Below, piece after piece: positions 7,113 to 15,003 of a stretch of 58,297 nt of DNA; position 1 is the stretch's first letter, and each line of letters begins with the position of its first letter. Position numbers and translations under genes: made by a program. The notes beneath the pieces are model-generated. The model saw only the letters and a list, made by a program, of their open reading frames with translations. It was not told the DNA's origin and searched no databases. Source of the stretch: Bryobacterales bacterium (GTDB lineage: Bacteria > Acidobacteriota > Terriglobia > Bryobacterales > Bryobacteraceae); assembly GCA_019261985.1 (NCBI GenBank), contig JAFAQY010000058.1, positions 1-58,297 of the forward strand, given 5' to 3'.

Positions 7113-8372
7113 CTAAAACTTTCCGTCTGCGTAAAGCGAGGATCGAGTCCACGATTTCAGCGGGGCGTCCGGACCGGCGAAGCAGACCTGAAAAAGTTGC
7201 AGCGCGCCGGCCGTGAAGCCGGCGATGGATCCAGCCAGGTACAGCCGCCAGGCGCGCTGGAACCAGGGGCTATACATGTCCGCGACTTTGGTTCCCGCGT
7301 TCTCAAACCGCTCCAGCCAGTGCTCCAGGGTTCTTGCGTAGTGCGGCCGCAAATTCTCCACATCCGAAATTGTGTACCGGTATGGCTCCAGCATGGCGGC
7401 GGCTTCATCGAGCGTGGGAGCGTACGCGCCGGGGAAGATGCGCCGCCGAATCCAGCGGCTGAAATCCCCTTTAAAGCTGCGGCCGATAAAATGAATCAGC
7501 CCGCGGCCCGTGGAGCCGATGGCGCGTTGAATCGTGGCGCCGAATTCGGAGTAGTGGCGGAGACCGACGTGCTCCAGCATCCCCACCGAAACAAATACGT
7601 CAAAGCCGCCGGAGATATTTCTATAATCGTCTTCTATAAATTCGACCTTATCTCTCAAACCTCTTGCGGCCGCTTGATTGCGGGCGTAGCTAATCTGCTC
7701 GCGGGAGATATTAAACGCCTTCACCGAAACTCCATAGCGCTGCGCCATATGCAGCGCGAGCGCCCCCCAGCCACAACCCGCTTCCGCGACCTTCTCGCCG
7801 GGTTGCAGACGAAGCTTCCGGCAAACGTAATCCAGCTTCGCTTCCTGCGCCGCCTCTAACGTGGCACCGGGCGTTGGGAAGTACGCGCAAGTATAGACCA
7901 GCCGATCGTCCAGCCACAGCTTGTAAAAATCGTTGCCCAGATCATAATGCCGGTGTATGTTCTCGCGGGACCCGGCTTGCGAATTATCCTGACGCCACCG
8001 CATCCATGTCGACATCAGACGCTGATGCCAACGGCTGCCTTCGCCGCCGCCGCCGCCCGGCCAGGATCGATAGGCCGCCTCCAGGACCTTTACCAAGTCG
8101 CCTTGGATTTCGATCCGCCCATCTGCATAGGCGTCGCCGAAGGCGACCTCGGGATCGAAGGCCAATTTGGCGAGCGTCGCGCGATCACGAAATTTAACAG
8201 TGGCAATCGGCGAAATCCCGGGGGGCGTAATTTCGGTTCCGTCCTCGATAACTAAACGCACGGGGACAGGGCCGACGCCTTTAAAAAGCTGCCTCAGAAA
8301 CCATTTGTCTGGAAATGAAAGTCCCCGCTTGGACTGCAGGGTGCTTCTGGCCGCTACGTCCGAGTGACTCAT
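7113..8372 (-). CDS. cfa: Cyclopropane-fatty-acyl-phospholipid synthase family methyltransferase
   Basis: 419 residues. SAM-dependent enzyme that adds a methylene (or methyl) group across double bonds of membrane phospholipid acyl chains. Family features are present: HYDLGNDFYKLWLD at 142-155, the SAM-binding loop EAGCGWG at 197-203 (usually DIGCGWG), and MLEHVG further on. Length fits. The ATG at 8372 lies seven bases after a TAGAAT hexamer and has no Shine-Dalgarno. It is the first gene of a two-gene unit with the FAD reductase, a pairing that suggests formation of a reduced or branched acyl chain rather than simply a cyclopropane. Confidence 0.9.
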   Translation of the reverse strand: MSHSDVAARSTLQSKRGLSFPDKWFLRQLFKGVGPVPVRLVIEDGTEITPPGISPIATVKFRDRATLAKLAFDPEVAFGDAYADGRIEIQGDLVKVLEAAYRSWPGGGGGEGSRWHQRLMSTWMRWRQDNSQAGSRENIHRHYDLGNDFYKLWLDDRLVYTCAYFPTPGATLEAAQEAKLDYVCRKLRLQPGEKVAEAGCGWGALALHMAQRYGVSVKAFNISREQISYARNQAAARGLRDKVEFIEDDYRNISGGFDVFVSVGMLEHVGLRHYSEFGATIQRAIGSTGRGLIHFIGRSFKGDFSRWIRRRIFPGAYAPTLDEAAAMLEPYRYTISDVENLRPHYARTLEHWLERFENAGTKVADMYSPWFQRAWRLYLAGSIAGFTAGALQLFQVCFAGPDAPLKSWTRSSLYADGKF

Positions 8373-8379
8373 GTTTCAC

Positions 8380-8385
8380 ATTCTA
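8380..8385 (-). promoter_or_regulatory. Candidate -10 (TAGAAT), seven bases before the cfa ATG
   Basis: On the minus strand TAGAAT, GTGAAAC and ATG follow one another. This suggests leaderless transcription of cfa. No clear -35 is visible. Confidence 0.45.
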
Positions 8386-8415
8386 CCTGTGGATTGGTTC
8401 GGTAGGACGAGCTTT

Positions 8416-8478
8416 CAGTTATCAGTTATCAGTTTTCAGTTATCAGTTTTCAGTTGTCAGTTTTCAGTTATCGGTTCG
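8416..8478. repeat. Tandem CAGTTNT heptanucleotide array
   Basis: Eight heptads in exact seven-base register (CAGTTAT, CAGTTAT, CAGTTTT, CAGTTAT, CAGTTTT, CAGTTGT, CAGTTTT, CAGTTAT), then a degenerate CGGTTCG. It is the same unit as at 5935-6028 but without the inverted arm. It lies between the divergent cfa and 8569 genes. Confidence 0.9.
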
Positions 8479-8568
8479 TCGACCGAGACACAACGGGTCG
8501 TTATCGAGCGTTCCCGCTGTTAACCATCCGCTCTCGCTCGCGTAAGTAGGGGGCAGAGGAATAAGACT

Positions 8569-9411
8569 GTGCTTAAACGAGTACTGGGCCTGGCGATCGT
8601 GGTTTCGAGTTCGGCGTTTGCTCAGCCCAATAACCCGGTCCCGCCGGTCCTGGCCGACGCCTTCGGCCAGCCTGACGCGCAACGGCTTCAGCAGGAGCTG
8701 TCGACTCTTCTGCAGCGCTATCCGCCAACCCTGCGCAATGTGCTCGCGCTCGACCCCAGCCTGCTCATGAACCAGTCGTATCTGGCGCCGTATCCCGCCT
8801 TGGCGAACTTCCTTAACACGCATCCCGAGATCGCGCGCAACCCATCCTTTTATATTGGAGAACCCGAACGGCGCGAACGGGAGCCCGACACTAGCCGCAC
8901 CGCGGAAGAAATCGTCACCGATTTATCGATCTTCGCCGGGTTCGCCTTAGCAATGTGTTTAATCGCCTGGCTCATCAAAACGTTCATCGACTACCGCCGG
9001 TGGAATCGGTTGACAAACCTGCAGACTGAAGTGCATACGAAGTTGCTTGACCGATTTGCGGCAAGCGAGGACCTGCTCTCTTACATGCGCACGCCCGCCG
9101 GATCTCGATTTCTGGAATCCTCGCCGATCGTTCTGGACGCGGGCCCACGGAGCGTCTCCGCACCCATGGGGCGCATTTTATGGACAACGCAGGGCGGCGT
9201 GGTTCTGATTGCCGCCGGCATCGGGTTCCTGATTGTTAGCGGACGGGTTGCTTACGACGTCTCACAAGCTCTGCGGGTGCTGGGAGTGCTCGCAATTGCG
9301 ATTGGATTCGGCCTCGCCATTTCGGCGATAATCTCCTTCATGATTTCGCGCCGAATGGGGCTGCTCGAAGGCGCGGCTTCCCCCCGGCCCGAAGCGAATC
9401 CGCAAGGATGA
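8569..9411 (+). CDS. Membrane protein of unknown function, 280 aa
   Basis: I do not recognise a named family. GTG start at 8569, with a GAGGA eight bases upstream. A signal peptide ends near SSAFAQ (about residue 19). A Pro/Leu-rich region with QQELSTLLQRYPPTLRNVL follows, then a membrane helix (about 122-142), a cytoplasmic or periplasmic loop, and two closely spaced helices near the C-terminus (about 206-226 and 236-258). It lies 12 bases upstream of an ECF sigma factor gene and is probably in its operon, so it may be part of the same envelope-signalling unit. Confidence 0.7.
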   Translation: MLKRVLGLAIVVSSSAFAQPNNPVPPVLADAFGQPDAQRLQQELSTLLQRYPPTLRNVLALDPSLLMNQSYLAPYPALANFLNTHPEIARNPSFYIGEPERREREPDTSRTAEEIVTDLSIFAGFALAMCLIAWLIKTFIDYRRWNRLTNLQTEVHTKLLDRFAASEDLLSYMRTPAGSRFLESSPIVLDAGPRSVSAPMGRILWTTQGGVVLIAAGIGFLIVSGRVAYDVSQALRVLGVLAIAIGFGLAISAIISFMISRRMGLLEGAASPRPEANPQG

Positions 9412-9423
9412 CGGCATCCAGCT

Positions 9424-9996
9424 ATGTTTCGTGACGCTGCTTTTACCGATGTCAGGCGCACCGATGTCAGGCGCATGGAGCTCGATGAGTTGGCTCCAGC
9501 CTTCGTAATGGATGAAGAAGCTTTTCGCGCATTTTACGAGAGAACGGCTCGGGGCGTGTGGGCGTACGTCGCGCGCGTTACCGGCGATCGCCAGATCGCC
9601 GACGATCTGCTGCAGGAAACGTACTACCGTTTCCTGCGCGCGAATGCGGTGCACGACAGCGAAAAGCACCGCCGGAACTCGCTCTATAAAATTGCGACGA
9701 ACCTGGCTAAAGACGCGCGCCGGCGCAGCCGGACACATCCATTCGATCCGGCCGGCGATGAGATCGAGGCCGCAGCGGGCCGGGATCACGGCCCCGTCAT
9801 GGAGCGGAACACGGATTTTACGCGAGCTATGGCGCATTTGAAGCCGCGCGAGCGCGCCATGCTTTGGCTCGCATACGCCGAAGGCGCTTCTCATCGGGAG
9901 ATCGCGGATGTGCTCGGCCTCAACCCGGCCAGCATGAAATTGTTGCTGTTTCGAGCGCGGCGCAAACTAGCCGCGTTTTTGAGAGGCAAACGGTAA
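9424..9996 (+). CDS. RNA polymerase sigma factor, ECF/sigma-70 family
   Basis: 190 residues. Sigma region 2 is visible at about 44-75 (DDLLQETYYRFLR at 60-72), followed by a KIATNLAKDARRR helix. Region 4 at about 137-186 contains the helix-turn-helix (EGASHREIADVLGLNPASM). The N-terminus contains a tandem TDVRR-TDVRR from a 15-base direct repeat (about 9445-9474). The ATG at 9475 (MELDELAP) just after it is a plausible alternative start. The stop overlaps the anti-sigma gene start (TAATG). Confidence 0.88.
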   Translation: MFRDAAFTDVRRTDVRRMELDELAPAFVMDEEAFRAFYERTARGVWAYVARVTGDRQIADDLLQETYYRFLRANAVHDSEKHRRNSLYKIATNLAKDARRRSRTHPFDPAGDEIEAAAGRDHGPVMERNTDFTRAMAHLKPRERAMLWLAYAEGASHREIADVLGLNPASMKLLLFRARRKLAAFLRGKR

Positions 9997-10493
9997 TGGC
10001 GGCCGCATGCGAATTCGAAGCTGAAGTGCTGGCCGCGGCAATGGAATCGCGCTGGCCGGAAGGAGCTGAACCGCAACTTCGAGAACACGTTTCAACATGC
10101 GGCGTCTGTTCCGAGGCCGCCTTGGTGGCCTGCACAATTGGCGGCGATCGCGACACCTTGCGCCCCGCCGGCGCGATCCCCGACTCCGGCCGCGTGTGGT
10201 ATCTCGCTCAATTGCGGGCGCGCCGCGAGGCAATCGCGGCCGCGGATCGTCCCATCACGATCGTCCAAACCATGGCGTTAGCCTGCGCGACGGGCTTGTT
10301 GGGCGCTTGTTTCGGAGCTACATCGGGATGGTTTCAGGCGACCGTTGAGCGGCTCACCGCTCTGGTCGCGTCGCATGCTCTTCTGGCAGCCGGGACAGTC
10401 GTGCTGGTGTTGCTGCTCCCCGTCGCCATCTATGTGGCAATCCAGCAGGAAGGCACAGGCACGATCTCAGGCGGACGAAGACCTGCTGGTTAG
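9996..10493 (+). CDS. Putative anti-sigma factor with zinc-finger (ZAS-like) motif
   Basis: 165 residues from the ATG at 9996, which shares a base with the sigma gene stop. An H-x3-C-x2-C motif (HVSTCGVC) within the first 40 residues is typical of zinc-binding anti-sigma domains that hold ECF sigma factors. Two hydrophobic helices follow (about 90-110 and 124-146), which would put the protein in the inner membrane with its N-terminus in the cytoplasm. Role assigned from motif plus position. The coupling suggests equal synthesis of sigma and anti-sigma. Confidence 0.75.
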   Translation: MAAACEFEAEVLAAAMESRWPEGAEPQLREHVSTCGVCSEAALVACTIGGDRDTLRPAGAIPDSGRVWYLAQLRARREAIAAADRPITIVQTMALACATGLLGACFGATSGWFQATVERLTALVASHALLAAGTVVLVLLLPVAIYVAIQQEGTGTISGGRRPAG

Positions 10494-10500
10494 GGCTGCT

Positions 10501-10556
10501 CAGGCGGGCTAAAGCCCGCCGTAGGCTCAAGCCTGGCTCAAGCCTGCCCCACAGCA
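10501..10556. repeat. Palindromic repeat of the GGGCTTTAGC family
   Basis: CGGGCTAAAGCCCG forms a hairpin, followed by AGGCTCAAGCCTGGCTCAAGCCTGCCCCAC. It is nearly the same design as the element at 4501-4552. It lies between the convergent anti-sigma and cytochrome genes and could end transcription from both sides. Confidence 0.75.
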
Positions 10557-10583
10557 GGCCGCAACTGGCTGCTAGACCCGTGC

Positions 10584-11912
10584 CTACCTCAGTTCCGCGG
10601 TCCCGGCCTTGGCGCCCTGCTTCGGACGGGCCAAATCCAGCGGATTCATATCCACGGGAATCGCCAAATCGATGAACCCTGCGAGCATTTCGTCCCAGCT
10701 CTGGTCTCCCCAAAAAATTTCTTTCTTGGGATCCGGATTGAAGGCGTTGTTGGGCGAATTGTCGTAGAAAGCTGTGGCGGTCAACACGGTTCCCTTCGGC
10801 AGCGCGATCGGCTGATCCAGATAATAAGTCAACTGCCAGTTGAAGCTGTATTGCGGAACGCGAAGGAGAGTTTTGGTTGTGCCATCCGGGAATTTCGCGG
10901 CGTACTCGAAGGCCTTCCCGCGAAGATGCATATGCGGGAACAGCGACTGCAATGTCGCATCCTCCTGAAGCGTCACCTTCGCATCTACGCGATGATTGTC
11001 CGCTCCTGGCGGTATGCGGAGCGATTCATTCAGGATGAACGTGTTCACCACTCTTTGCTTCGGTTTTTCTTTCGCGAACACAATCCCGACCTTGCTGCGA
11101 TCCACCGTCTCTTTGCCGTTGGCTGTATAGTGCATCTGAAAGATGAGGTCGGCGCCCGCGGGAATCAGGCGCGCCTGGCCCGGCAAGGTGCGATAGGCAA
11201 CTCCGCCCGGCACGTATACCGCGACCATCTCGTACATGCCGTTATTGATTCCGTATAGACGTCCTTGATCGTTCTGCGGCGGACGCTTGTCGGCGGGAAC
11301 GGGATCGGCCGGCGGAACGTAGGGAACGCCCGGTTTGGCGTCGGCTACGAACTTCGAGCCCTTCGGCCGCACATACAGGACCACGTGATGCACGACAGTG
11401 CGGTCGCCCGGCCGCACCTCGATTTCCTTCACCCATTTGTCCTCGGTGAAGCCGGTCGGCGACACAAAATAGGTATAGTCGATGGTTCCCTTCGCCGGCA
11501 CTTTGAAATCCACGCCCGTATCCAACACCTGATCCGGTTTCCCGATCGTCCAGCCCTCGGTGAATTGGCGCGGCGCGGGCGCGCCCTTTGAATTGCCCTC
11601 CGGCGCGCCGTTATCGGCCCACCTGACTAGCGTGTCTATTTCGGCGGGTTGGAGAGAGGGATCGTTCGAAAATTTTCCGAAATGAGGATCGGCATACCAG
11701 GGCGGCATTTTTCGGGACAGGACGGCTGTCTTGATCGCCTTCGCCCAGGGCCGCGCGTCCGAATAGGTCAGCAGCGGCATCGGCGCAACCTCGCCGGGAC
11801 GATGGCAGGTCTGGCAATGTTGCACCAGGATCGGAGCAACGTCGCGATAGAAGGTGGGAGTCTGCGCGAGCGCCACCCCCGCCGCAACGAAGAACAATGC
11901 AAATGAACGCAT
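10584..11912 (-). CDS. Cytochrome c fused to PHM-like copper type II monooxygenase
   Basis: 442 residues from the ATG at 11912, with GGAG seven bases upstream; a GTG at 11924 is also in frame. A signal peptide (ends near VALAQ) leads into a heme-binding CQTCH at 33-37 with MPPW near 69-72. The rest resembles peptidylglycine alpha-hydroxylating monooxygenase: HH at 175-176, QMHYT with H261, HMH at 327-329 and a late M409. These line up with the two copper sites of PHM. The protein is probably periplasmic and redox-active. Substrate unknown; some homologues are annotated only as cytochrome c. Confidence 0.75.
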   Translation of the reverse strand: MRSFALFFVAAGVALAQTPTFYRDVAPILVQHCQTCHRPGEVAPMPLLTYSDARPWAKAIKTAVLSRKMPPWYADPHFGKFSNDPSLQPAEIDTLVRWADNGAPEGNSKGAPAPRQFTEGWTIGKPDQVLDTGVDFKVPAKGTIDYTYFVSPTGFTEDKWVKEIEVRPGDRTVVHHVVLYVRPKGSKFVADAKPGVPYVPPADPVPADKRPPQNDQGRLYGINNGMYEMVAVYVPGGVAYRTLPGQARLIPAGADLIFQMHYTANGKETVDRSKVGIVFAKEKPKQRVVNTFILNESLRIPPGADNHRVDAKVTLQEDATLQSLFPHMHLRGKAFEYAAKFPDGTTKTLLRVPQYSFNWQLTYYLDQPIALPKGTVLTATAFYDNSPNNAFNPDPKKEIFWGDQSWDEMLAGFIDLAIPVDMNPLDLARPKQGAKAGTAELR

Positions 11913-11970
11913 ACTTTTCTCCACTGACAGATTACTACGCTGAGATGGGGGGAATCGGTTCCCAAAGAAT

Positions 11971-12029
11971 CGGGGCCGCTCTTTTTCTCGCCGTTTAACC
12001 CTCCCGGCGAGTCCTCCGATGCGGCCCCG
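11971..12029. other. Nested hairpin between thiG and the cytochrome gene
   Basis: An outer stem CGGGGCCGC (11971-11979) pairs with GCGGCCCCG (12021-12029). An inner stem CTCGCCG (11987-11993) pairs with CGGCGAG (12005-12011). It may be a terminator for thiG or a structured leader upstream of the cytochrome gene. The rest of 11913-12147 shows no gene. Confidence 0.5.
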
Positions 12030-12147
12030 TTCTTCGTTTTATTCTGATTGTCTTATCGGCCGGAACAAGTCTATCGTAACGCCGCCCGGATTGTTTGCCG
12101 TGAATTCTGCGTGAAATTACCGTGGAGATATTGTGGGGCTGGCGCCA

Positions 12148-12930
12148 TCAAGCCGCGCTGCCCGCCACACCCGTCATTGGGCTGCTCGCGGATGCGTACA
12201 GCTTCTTCGGCATCCGCCCCGCAAGATAGGCGTACCTGCCGGCTTCTACTGCCAACTTCATCGCGGTGGCCATCGCCACCGGATCTTCGGCTGCGGCGAC
12301 GGCCGTGTTTAGCAAGACTCCGTCGTAGCCCAACTCCATCGCGATCGCGACATCGGACGCCGTCCCGACTCCGGCATCGACAATCAGGGGAACTTCGGTG
12401 ATCATTTCGCGCAGAATCCGCAGGTTGGTGAGGTTTTGAATCCCCAGCCCGCTCCCGATGGGAGCGGCCAAAGGCATCACCGCGGCAGCCCCGGCGTCGA
12501 TCAAGCGCCGGGCGTTAATCAGATCGTCGGTGGTATACGGAAGCACGACGAATCCTTCCTTCACCAAGGTGCGGGTCGCCTCAAGCAATCCGGCGTTATC
12601 CGGGAACAGCGTCTTTTCATCCCCGATCACTTCCAGCTTCACCCAGTTGGAAAGCCCCGCTTCCCGGCCCAAGCGAGCCGTGCGGATGGCGTCTTCGGCT
12701 GTGAAACAGGCAGCGGTATTGGGCAATATGAAATAGTTCGATGTATCGATGTAATCGAGCAGGGACTCCTTCGAGCGGTCGCTCAGGTTCACCCGCCGGA
12801 CAGCGACGGTAACCACTTCGGCGCCCGAAGCCTGGTGGCAGCGCGTCATCTCCGGAAAACTGCGGTACTTGCCCGTACCAATCAGGAGGCGGGAGCGGAA
12901 TTCTCTCCCCGCGATGTTGAGCGTGTCCAT
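12148..12930 (-). CDS. thiG: Thiazole synthase ThiG
   Basis: 260 residues. It makes the thiazole phosphate moiety of thiamine from DXP, a glycine-derived imine and ThiS thiocarboxylate. The Schiff-base lysine is K98 in WVKLEVIGD. Other family blocks are [10 protein letters not shown] near the start and [13 protein letters not shown] and [12 protein letters not shown] towards the end. Length is typical. The ATG at 12930 lies six bases after TACAAT. No thiS, thiF, thiH/thiO or TPP riboswitch is seen around it, so it is a single-gene unit here. Confidence 0.93.
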   Translation of the reverse strand: MDTLNIAGREFRSRLLIGTGKYRSFPEMTRCHQASGAEVVTVAVRRVNLSDRSKESLLDYIDTSNYFILPNTAACFTAEDAIRTARLGREAGLSNWVKLEVIGDEKTLFPDNAGLLEATRTLVKEGFVVLPYTTDDLINARRLIDAGAAAVMPLAAPIGSGLGIQNLTNLRILREMITEVPLIVDAGVGTASDVAIAMELGYDGVLLNTAVAAAEDPVAMATAMKLAVEAGRYAYLAGRMPKKLYASASSPMTGVAGSAA

Positions 12931-12936
12931 AGCTAG

Positions 12937-12942
12937 ATTGTA
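12937..12942 (-). promoter_or_regulatory. Candidate -10 (TACAAT), six bases before the thiG ATG
   Basis: On the minus strand TACAAT, CTAGCT and ATG follow one another, with no Shine-Dalgarno. The expected -35 position falls inside the repeat beginning at 12951. Confidence 0.45.
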
Positions 12943-12950
12943 ATCTCGGT

Positions 12951-13169
12951 AGTGGGGCAGACTGCCTGGCCTGCGGCGGATTGGTAACGCGACTGCCGGG
13001 GTTTACCAACACCGCGGGGGTTTACCAACGCCGCTTTACGAACCCCCACGGCTTTACCAATACCGCACAGCCTTACGAACACCGCACCGCTTTAGCGACG
13101 CCGCGCGGCTTTACCAACACCGGCCAGCGCGATTGGCAATCGCGCGCAGGATGGCATCCTGCCCCACAA
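12951..13169. repeat. Long palindromic repeat carrying an internal minisatellite
   Basis: The ends are AGTGGGGCAG (12951) and the inverse CTGCCCCAC (ending about 13168), as in the other members of this family. Between them sit about seven diverged copies of a unit of 15-19 bp such as GGGGTTTACCAACACCGC, CGGCTTTACCAATACCGC and CAGCCTTACGAACACCGC (about 12996-13125). A normal repeat tail (GCGATTGGCAATCGC, then AGGATGGCATCCTG) follows. With flanks it fills the 12931-13275 gap. No gene is seen. Confidence 0.85.
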
Positions 13170-13229
13170 AGCGAGAACGGCCAAAAGTTCATGACACAAA
13201 GCCAAAGCGAAAGCGAAACCTAAGCTGCG

Positions 13230-13258
13230 TTGCTCGCGTCTCGCGATCAGAGTAGAAT
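13230..13258 (+). promoter_or_regulatory. Candidate promoter for the GWxTD gene
   Basis: TTGCTC (13230-13235), a 17-base spacer and TAGAAT (13253-13258). GGAGG at 13263-13267 sits eight bases before the ATG at 13276. Confidence 0.4.
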
Positions 13259-13275
13259 CAGGGGAGGTGGTGGAA

Positions 13276-14964
13276 ATGCGTATGCGGATCAAGCACATCC
13301 TTGCTCTGTGCTCCCTTAGCTCGTTGTTCTTAATCCAACAAGGGGCTTCTGCCGACGACGATAGCAAAGACAAGAAGAAACAGGCGGACCCGCAGCGCGA
13401 AACTGTCGCGAAGCCGCTGTCGGAGCGACAGAAAAAGAAGAACGAGGAGAAACTCAAGAAGGAGTTGGAGTCTCCTTATAAGAAGTGGCTCAACGAGGAA
13501 GTAACCTATATTATTTCCGACGAAGAGCGCAAAGCCTTCAGCCGCCTGCAGACGGACGAAGAGCGGCAGCAGTTCATTGAACAATTCTGGCTGCGGCGCG
13601 ATCCCACTCCTGATACCGAAGAAAACGAATATCGCGAAGAGCATTACCGCCGCATCGCGTATGCCAACGAGCAGTTCGCCAGCGGTATCCCCGGTTGGAA
13701 GACCGACCGCGGCATGATCTACATCAAATTCGGTCCGCCGGATGAACGCGAGGAACACCCCACTGGGGGAACCTACGACCGGCCCATCGAAGAAGGCGGC
13801 GGCACCACCACCGTGTATCCGTTCGAGAAGTGGCGCTACCGCTATATCGAGGGCGTAGGCACCGACGTGAACGTCGAATTTGTCGATCCGACGATGACAG
13901 GCGAGTACCACATGACAATGGACCCGTCCGAGAAGGACGCGTTGACCAATGTTCCGGGGGCCGGTTTAACGTTGTACGAGCAACTCGGTCTGGCGTGCAA
14001 AACCAGCCGCTTTAACCGCACGGACGGCACGCATCTCGGGACGGGCAATATGCCTTTGCCGGCGAGCATGGACCAGTTCACTCGTCTCGAGCAATTCACC
14101 AATCTCCAAAAGACTCCGCAGACGAAGTTTAAGGACCTGGAAGCACTCGTCACGTCGTCTCTCAAATTCAACCTGCTGCCCATGCAGGTTCATGCCGATT
14201 TCATCCCTGTTACCGCCGCCAGCACGGTTGCCTACATAACGGTTCAATTCGTGAACAGGGACCTCCAGTTCAAAGAAAAGGAGGGCCTCTCTGAAGCGAC
14301 GGTGAATCTGTACGGCCGAATCACATCGCTCTCGCGGCGGCCCGTGAACTCATTCGACAACACCGTGACCGTAAATGTGCCGTCGGAGATGCTGGCCAAG
14401 GCGAGCGAAAGCAAGAACATCTACCAAACGGCTGTGCCGCTCGCTCCGGGGCGCTACCGGCTCAACATCGCGGCCAAGGACTTGGTCGGCAACAATGCAT
14501 CGACGTATGAGATGGCGCTGGATGTTCCGCACCTGGATGACGACCATCTGACGGCCAGCTCGCTGATTCTCGCGGACACGATCGAGAAAGTCCCGACCCG
14601 CAGCATCGGCACCGGGATGTTCGTAATCGGCACCACGAAAGTCCGGCCGCGCATGGATGCAACTTTCCATCGGAATGAGAAGATGGGCATCTACCTCCAG
14701 CTTTATAATTTCGAGCCGGACGAGAAGACCAAAAAGCCGGAGGGGACCATTAATTACGAGATCGTGAAGAACGGCTCGAACGAAAAGGTTTTTGAATATA
14801 GCGAAGACGCCGCAAAAGCGATGGGCGGCGCCGCGCAGCTGGTTGTCGAACAGATATTGCCGCTCCAGGATATGGAGGCGGGCCAGTATACCATTAAAAT
14901 CACCGCGACCGACAAGAAGCGTAACCAGACGATCACGCAGTCGGCCGCGTTTACGGTATTATGA
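13276..14964 (+). CDS. Exported GWxTD domain-containing protein
   Basis: 562 residues from the ATG at 13276, chosen because GGAGG is well spaced; GTGs at 13267 and 13270 are also in frame. A signal peptide (HILALCSLSSLFLIQQGASA) is followed by a highly charged Lys/Glu region. The family signature then appears as GWKTDRGMIYIKFGPPDE. The middle and C-terminus are beta-rich, with EKMGIYLQLYNFEPDE and a final ITQSAAFTVL. GWxTD proteins are widespread in Acidobacteria and Bacteroidetes, and their function is not established. The next gene, a beta-barrel protein, follows closely. Confidence 0.85.
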   Translation: MRMRIKHILALCSLSSLFLIQQGASADDDSKDKKKQADPQRETVAKPLSERQKKKNEEKLKKELESPYKKWLNEEVTYIISDEERKAFSRLQTDEERQQFIEQFWLRRDPTPDTEENEYREEHYRRIAYANEQFASGIPGWKTDRGMIYIKFGPPDEREEHPTGGTYDRPIEEGGGTTTVYPFEKWRYRYIEGVGTDVNVEFVDPTMTGEYHMTMDPSEKDALTNVPGAGLTLYEQLGLACKTSRFNRTDGTHLGTGNMPLPASMDQFTRLEQFTNLQKTPQTKFKDLEALVTSSLKFNLLPMQVHADFIPVTAASTVAYITVQFVNRDLQFKEKEGLSEATVNLYGRITSLSRRPVNSFDNTVTVNVPSEMLAKASESKNIYQTAVPLAPGRYRLNIAAKDLVGNNASTYEMALDVPHLDDDHLTASSLILADTIEKVPTRSIGTGMFVIGTTKVRPRMDATFHRNEKMGIYLQLYNFEPDEKTKKPEGTINYEIVKNGSNEKVFEYSEDAAKAMGGAAQLVVEQILPLQDMEAGQYTIKITATDKKRNQTITQSAAFTVL

Positions 14965-15003
14965 AGGCGGACGGGGAAAACCCGTCCTGGAAGCCGCAAG
15001 TGA

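Noticed and set aside
8416-8478. CRISPR array
   Set aside because: Seven-base units in pure tandem have no spacers.
11938-11970. TPP riboswitch near thiG
   Set aside because: CTGAGA occurs on the plus strand but it lies downstream of the minus-strand thiG, and the rest of the thi-box is missing.
12996-13125. CRISPR array
   Set aside because: Units of about 15-19 bp are directly adjacent and diverged, with no spacers and no cas genes. It is a minisatellite.
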